A stretch of DNA of 64,000 nt from Siderastrea siderea. Lineage: Eukaryota > Cnidaria > Anthozoa > Scleractinia > Rhizangiidae. The notes under the pieces are model-generated. The model was given only the letters and a program-made list of their open reading frames with translations, did not search any database and had not been told where the DNA came from. The stretch's first letter is position 1; each line of letters starts with the position of its first letter. Location of the stretch: contig OZ034971.1 of the NCBI GenBank assembly GCA_964030785.1, positions 37,438,304 through 37,502,303 on the forward strand. Direction: 5' to 3'. Shown here in pieces: positions 59,151-64,000 of the stretch. The translations under genes and the position numbers were made by a program.

Positions 59151-60979
59151 AAAGTTCTAATTTTAGGCGAGTTGTCGGTTTAATTAGTTACGTCATCAAT
59201 CTAAGCACGCGCCGCGCCAAACGCGCCTGCAGCGCTAAATCGTGCGGCTCTGTCCGATTTTGCGAGGTATACTTTTATTCCAAAAAGGTACAACGTTTCC
59301 ACCAGATCAAAAAACCGAGCGGTGTATGGTATTACAATTGCAAGGTCAAGGGTTCTATAAGAGAATCATCGAGTTGCAACTTTATTATACTGCTGTCGCT
59401 TTCCGCGCGTTATAATTTTGTCCACCAGTTTTTTGGGAGCATACTCACTACACCAGAAGGGGAATAGGCAAACAAAGATGGCATCTAGGAATAACGAACT
59501 TCAGGAAACGCTCTTTCGAGAACCTGGAATGACTTTAATCCAATAACTGATGACTTTTAATCGAGATAACGCTGACATTATGTCATGTTGCGTCTACACA
59601 TTAAACACACACTCATCCAGACCAATCAAAACGGGGGTTTTACTCTTTCCATTGTACAATTTACGGACAAGCCCTGGATTATTGTTTTCCAAAGTTAATT
59701 TTACTTTAAAAGAACTTTTTACGTGCGTCACCCCCGTCCGACGGCTGGTATATCGCAGGATAACAAGCCGGGCTGGAACATCGCAATAAACTAACAGCTG
59801 ACAGAAACGAAACTAAAATTTTGTAACCATCCGATTAATTTTTATGTGAGCTCGCCCTTTGTCACTAAAATATAATTTTAGTACGATGTATCACGTATGC
59901 TGCCGGTATGTCAAAATTGCTCTCTTGTTCACTCTACTAGCCAAGACATTTTAAAATCGCTTTGTCGTCTTTCTTCCAAGGTAGAATTTTTACATGATAA
60001 CGGCACGATTTCATCCCGATAAGAAACAAAAAAACAGAAGAAAAAAGAAAAAAAAAACCATACCGAAAAATCTTATAACGGTGCAAATTATGCTGACGTA
60101 CTCATGGTACGTAAATGGCATACGAAGCAAACGGGTAAATATTGTAACATAACGAAAACCCAAGGGGGGGGGGGGGTCCATCAACCCCCCTTGTACCACG
60201 GTGGGGGTGTGACTTTGCTTGTACGTCCGAGGATTAAACAACCCTATTCTCGATAAATGATACCCTATTCCAGACCAAACCACCGGATTCCAGACTAATC
60301 TGGTGGAAACCATACCCCAGCGGCATTGACGCATAAAGCTTAAAAATATGGGGACGCGCACCCCTACCAGGGAAGAAGGGCGCAAACTGAACGGCGAGGA
60401 ACAGACAAAACCGTTCTTTTCGTCAAGATTTGGTTGTAGTAAAGAAGATAGTGTGAAACTTTGTTGCAAATGAAGAGAAAGAGAAGAAACAACAGGGCAA
60501 AATGTCAAAACCAAGGAAACTAGCCGTTCTCTGACGCTACGATTGGGATGAGGGAGGGAAATTTGAAGAGTGACGACAAAAAGACCGTTGAGAGCCATCA
60601 CATACTAACTTGCGGCTACGGCAAGTTCTTTGTCTATGTTTTGGCGCATTTTGACGTCATCAGGTGAAGCTACAAACAACTAAGACATCAAGGACCTTTA
60701 TGTTCAGGTTGCTCAAGGGTCCCTAATTTTGCGAGCGCTGATGGATGATTTCGGCACTCTACCCAGTCCTCTCTCTCCTTTTACACACACACAATAATTT
60801 TCCTTCGGGCACCCCTCTTCCGAATCTGTTTACAGTTTGAGGGCTTGAAACAGGCAATAGCTTATATTGTAATTCAACTTTCATAAAGAAAACTCACTAC
60901 ATTTAAGAGTGCGTTGACGAGTCACAACTCAACTTTCATTCCAAAAATTCTACTCAGGTTTTACAGCAAAAAGAGGTTG
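59151..60979. other. No gene seen; repeat-like frame at 60,011-60,601
   Basis: The 196-residue minus frame at 60,011-60,601 contains YKQSHTPTVVQGGLMDPPPP over a poly-G tract and ends in poly-phenylalanine. It looks like translation of a dispersed repeat ('gggggggtccatcaa'), not a protein. A short plus frame opens with ATG at 59,478 but closes after 22 codons. Confidence 0.5.
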
Positions 60980-61414
60980 TTGGGGCGTCCACAGAGGAGG
61001 GAAGTTGTCACCGACAACTATCTGGTTGCCGATTATAAAAAGTTATTGACAACAAATCGACAACTAAAAAAGCAGTGTCCGAAACAGGTCATCGATAACA
61101 AACTCAAAAGTAAAGTTGTCGACAGGAAAGCAATTTCTTTTCTTAGAAGGAAAAATACTTTTCTAACGAAAATGCGGAAGGTTTTGTTATCGGCAACTCA
61201 ATTAATTCCTACCTTCTGCGAGGTAAACGCGATTATGCTGTCTCAACAACTATTATATATCGCTGTTAACGTTTGCTTATATACAAAAAAATTGTCGACA
61301 ATTAAGATGTCGTCCACAACAAAATTGCCGTCGACTTTTTCACTGCCGTGTTTAGAAAAGCGTTTTTTTTTTTCATAGTTGATGACAACAACTTCTCTCG
61401 TCTGTGGAGGCCCT
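60980..61414. mobile_element. ~435-bp element with 'ggcctccacag'-type TIRs
   Basis: The left end 'tggggcgtccacagaggagg' and the right end, whose reverse complement reads 'agggcctccacagacgagag', pair and continue with 'gaagttgt'. The interior is rich in 'gttgtcgacaac'-like words in both orientations. The 154-residue plus frame across it is an artefact. Confidence 0.7.
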
Positions 61415-62329
61415 AAACGTAACTTGATCATGCTTTAACTAAAAAATGTTTAATCTCTTGCTCCAAGGATTTCATGTCACGATCTGTAACTTGGAGAGTA
61501 GACTTTGTACAACCAATCTGGCTTCTTTAATCTCCTCGCTGCGTGAAAGGAAATAAAACAAAAAGAAATCAGTTCTTTTAAAACGTTTCGCGTTAAATGC
61601 TGCGTCCAAATTTAACAGCGCGAACAAAACAAACGATAACAAGAGCAGGTAAGAAAACGTAAAATTTTCAAATTGAGTGTGGAAAAAGTGTAAAAACAAT
61701 ACGAAACTAGTGTGGACGCAATATTTGCCCAAACGAAAAAAGAAAATTTTGAAACTGCGTCCTGTGGACGACCCTCGGTAGGGTAGGACTTTCAACCTTT
61801 CACGTAGAGTGATTTTTTCATGTTTCGTGATGTGGTAGACTGCAGAACCACAAGCCTAAAAATTGACTAATTGCGCTTCATCGGTGTGGAAAGTATTCCA
61901 TAAATGTTGCAAACAAAGCTTTTTAACGCGCAAAGTAACACAATTGAAGGGAGGCTGTGGCTACAATAAAGCAGGATGTTGTATTGTGTGTCCGCGCGGT
62001 TTTCGTCCTGTTCGCCCCTTCGCTTCCTTATGTTTGTTCGTCGCTGTTGTTGTCGTAGGGGAGGGGAGGGGAGGGGGTGTTACTGCAGGATTCCTACAAC
62101 CGACAAACCTTTGTTCCAAGCCTTCGTTTTCCTCCACTGTCTTCAACTTCTCATCGATGTGCAGAGCGCAAGTTTTTATTACACCTTTGTCCGCAGTTCC
62201 TTTAGAAAAGAAGGAAACGAAAAATTGGGAAGTAGGCAATGTGAACAGACGAATTAACGAGACTCTTTCGGTATGGCTGACCCTAGCAGTATGCAAGAAG
62301 TAGGAAATATGGTCTGTCTCGCCTTCATT
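61415..62329. other. No gene seen
   Basis: Overlapping frames of 93-146 residues on both strands near 61,863-62,303 cover the same bases and cannot all be real. None shows a domain or convincing splice sites. Confidence 0.45.
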
Positions 62330-62403
62330 CTCTCAGTAGCTCAGTGGTTAGAGAATCCGACGGGTGTACGGAAGGTCTTGGGTTCAAATCCCGTATGCTA
62401 GTG
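62330..62403 (+). repeat. tRNA-derived SINE head
   Basis: 'cagtagctcagtggttagag' (A box) and 'tgggttcaaatcccgt' (B box) have tRNA-like spacing. The acceptor stem (5' TCTCAGT, 3' ATGCTAG) does not pair, so it is a SINE head or relic rather than a tRNA gene. Confidence 0.65.
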
Positions 62404-62623
62404 ACAAAATGAGCAGAGTTTATTAACCAAAAACTGAGCTTTACATTTACAAACTTCAAAAAGAATGCTAGAGTTGTAACCAAGTATAGCAATTTACAAA
62501 CTAAAATGTATAAAAAAAAGTCTAAAAATCATTTTCTCTTGTTAAACCCTTTTTTCCCTCTTTCGGAAAACAAAATCTGTCCCAGAAATTCGGCTCAGAC
62601 TACAGCCTTCATAAGGGAAAGTG

Positions 62624-63841
62624 TCAAACAAAGTATAAAACATTGTCGTCAACAGTAAGTGCGCACAAACCTTGAAGAGCTCCCAGTAGAGTGGCAACAG
62701 AAGTCTGCGTTTCCGTGGCGTCAGAAAGAGCTCCTGATAACAACTGTTGCTTCAGTTCAAGCATGAATGATCTGTAAAGCAGGAACAAAAAGGGACGAAG
62801 AAGTTATAGGTGATCTTGGTACTGCAACTGGCCGATTCGCTCCAGATGCGAATTCGACCACGAAGTAAACTCGCCCCACCGAGCAGTGAAATCGCCCACA
62901 GACAAGACATCGTCATCCCAGTTACTGTGATAGTTAACTGTAATGGACAACCCTACTGGATTTTTGCTCGATCTATTGCATTCCAATGAACCATTCCCTT
63001 TTTGGTTTAAGTATACAAGATACAATGCAGCTGATAAAACCGCGATCACCAAGAAAAATGTTCCAGTTATGCTGTTGTGCTGCGACCAAACATACATAAA
63101 TTCCGTCATTCTGTGACTGATGGAAGCCCTGGTCGGTAGTGTGTCTGCGGTTTCTAGATCTCGTGCACAAATTGTTACAATCATATTTCAGAAGTATTCT
63201 TGTTAAAAAGTTAACTCCTTATCTTCTTTAAACAACAACCGCAAAGTTACCCTTCCAGAACAGGAGTACTCGGAATGGATGGTAACAGTATTCTTTTGGT
63301 ATCTATTACGTTTACAGAACGAACTGAAGTGCATTGCGTTTATTCTGCTTTCGACCGCACAATGAACAGAATGAACGGAATAACGCCTAACTCAGAATGG
63401 ACATACCCCGTTGGAAAAGTTTTTGGCGTACTAGGAAAAGGAAAAATTGTGTACTATTGGGAACTGGTATGTTATGTATTCTGTTATTCCTCAACCGCTA
63501 CAAGAACACCCAGAATAGTACAGTCCTGTTTAGCACCAAAAGAATGCCACTAACTCTCTAGTGGAATAAAAAATAAGATAAGATACAAAATAAAATAAAA
63601 TAAAATAAAATAAAATATACGCTTTCCAACTCGTGTTGATATCAATACTTTCTCCAAGTAATTTAGTTTGCAGGTATTTTTTCCCTTTTTCCCTTAGTGA
63701 AACTGAGATAAAAATCTAATTGGGCTTCAGTATTACTGAGTATTACCTTAGGGGAGATTGTGAACTTGTAATCATTTTCATCAAGAATGCAGTCAGTCTG
63801 GGCAGCTCAGGTTCGCCAGGGTCCTCTCTCACCGTCGATCT
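62624..63841 (-). CDS. Last two exons of an uncharacterised gene (5' part beyond the window)
   Basis: Penultimate exon 63,841-63,747 (acceptor TTCTTTTAG, donor AAG|GTAATA) and last exon 62,771-62,624 ending TGA. Together they read ...REDPGEPELPRLTAFLMKMI...SPLR then SFMLELKQQLLSGALSDATE...LLGALQGLCALTVDDNVLYFV, with matching phase 2 at the junction. The peptide is a leucine-rich amphipathic helix pattern, compatible with a helical-repeat (armadillo/HEAT-like) protein, but no family is recognised. Only 80 codons are visible and the upstream exons lie past 64,000. The 975-bp intron carries another open frame (62,804-63,184). Confidence 0.65.
62804..63184 (-). other. 126-residue open frame in the last intron of the edge gene
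   Basis: Starts MIVTICARDL, has one hydrophobic segment (GTFFLVIAVLSAALYLVYL, about 41-59) and ends SVGDFTARWGEFTSWSNSHL...HL. The C-terminal peptide seems familiar from many unrelated coral gene models, which would mean it belongs to a dispersed repeat. It may be a small real membrane protein or repeat-derived; undecided. Confidence 0.3.
63586..63617. repeat. (AAAAT)n microsatellite
   Basis: About six copies of TAAAA in a row after a short irregular A-rich stretch. Confidence 0.9.
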
Positions 63842-64000
63842 CTAAAAGAAACAAACACGATTTAGGGTCGGTTAAGTCAAGATAGAAGGATACACTGTGT
63901 AAACAGCCAGAGAACCAGTTTCGACCGCAAATCACAGACCACTTCACAACACATCAAAAGTTCGTAAACTCTCAACTACAGCTGGCAAAGTGTGTGGGCA

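Noticed and set aside
60011..60601. 196-residue minus-strand frame
   Set aside because: Contains poly-proline from a poly-G run and a poly-phenylalanine end, and overlaps an apparent dispersed repeat.
60914..61378. 154-residue plus-strand frame
   Set aside because: Spans an inverted-repeat element; composition follows the repeated 'gttgtcgac' words.
61863..62303. Overlapping 93-146-residue frames on both strands
   Set aside because: Mutually overlapping frames with no domain, no splice support and a G-rich low-complexity centre.
63747..63800. Alternative frame reading TDCILDENDYKFTISPK in the edge gene's exon
   Set aside because: It looks protein-like but is closed upstream by a TGA after the strong acceptor and does not match the phase of the last exon; the other frame does both.

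Overview
The window is nuclear DNA of an animal, most likely a cnidarian and probably a stony coral. Coding sequence is carried in short exons with GT..AG introns. The rest is AT-rich and full of short inverted-repeat transposons, tRNA-derived repeats, (ATT)n microsatellites and long poly-G/poly-C runs. Several repeat types (the tRNA-like unit beginning GGCTTGTTAGCTC, the CCGTATTTACTCG inverted-repeat element, Penelope-like and L2/CR1-like retroelements) are ones I associate with cnidarian genomes. The taxon is an inference from memory; no search was run.

Layout. 1-29,700 is gene-poor: a decayed tandem repeat field (about 3.2-5.0 kb), a 499-bp fold-back element (2,488-2,986), a rearranged pseudogene (7,020-8,450), several inverted-repeat elements, one possible small acidic secreted protein gene (15,130-15,414, minus), an L2/CR1-like LINE tail (16,790-17,465), three tandem 247-bp units each carrying a tRNA-like sequence (about 17,932-18,655), and a hAT transposase remnant (28,250-28,375, minus). 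29,938-31,731 (minus) is an intact single-exon BTB-BACK-Kelch (KLHL-type) gene. 31,910-36,550 holds three diverged copies of one non-coding segment, interrupted by a 2.7-kb element whose ends are inverted 35-bp minisatellites.

36,999-47,566 (minus) is a ten-exon gene for a 252-residue ankyrin-repeat protein, rebuilt here exon by exon with all phases consistent. It is packed with intronic mobile elements, including a Penelope-like element fragment and two small transposons next to splice sites. Head to head with it, 198 bp away, a seven-exon gene (47,765-53,688, plus) encodes a 255-residue multi-pass membrane protein with a weak resemblance to Tim17/Tim22. The shared interval is probably a bidirectional promoter. 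55,236-59,150 (minus) is a two-exon gene for an uncharacterised 486-residue protein. The last two exons of another minus-strand gene lie at 62,624-63,841 and run off the right edge.

These genes do not form an obvious pathway; they are ordinary dispersed genes. The most interesting material is structural: a splice donor present three times in tandem, a tandem duplication cutting through an exon-intron boundary, transposons landing within about 10-45 bp of splice sites, and a pseudogene whose two halves face each other. No CRISPR, operon or clearly new defence-like system was seen.
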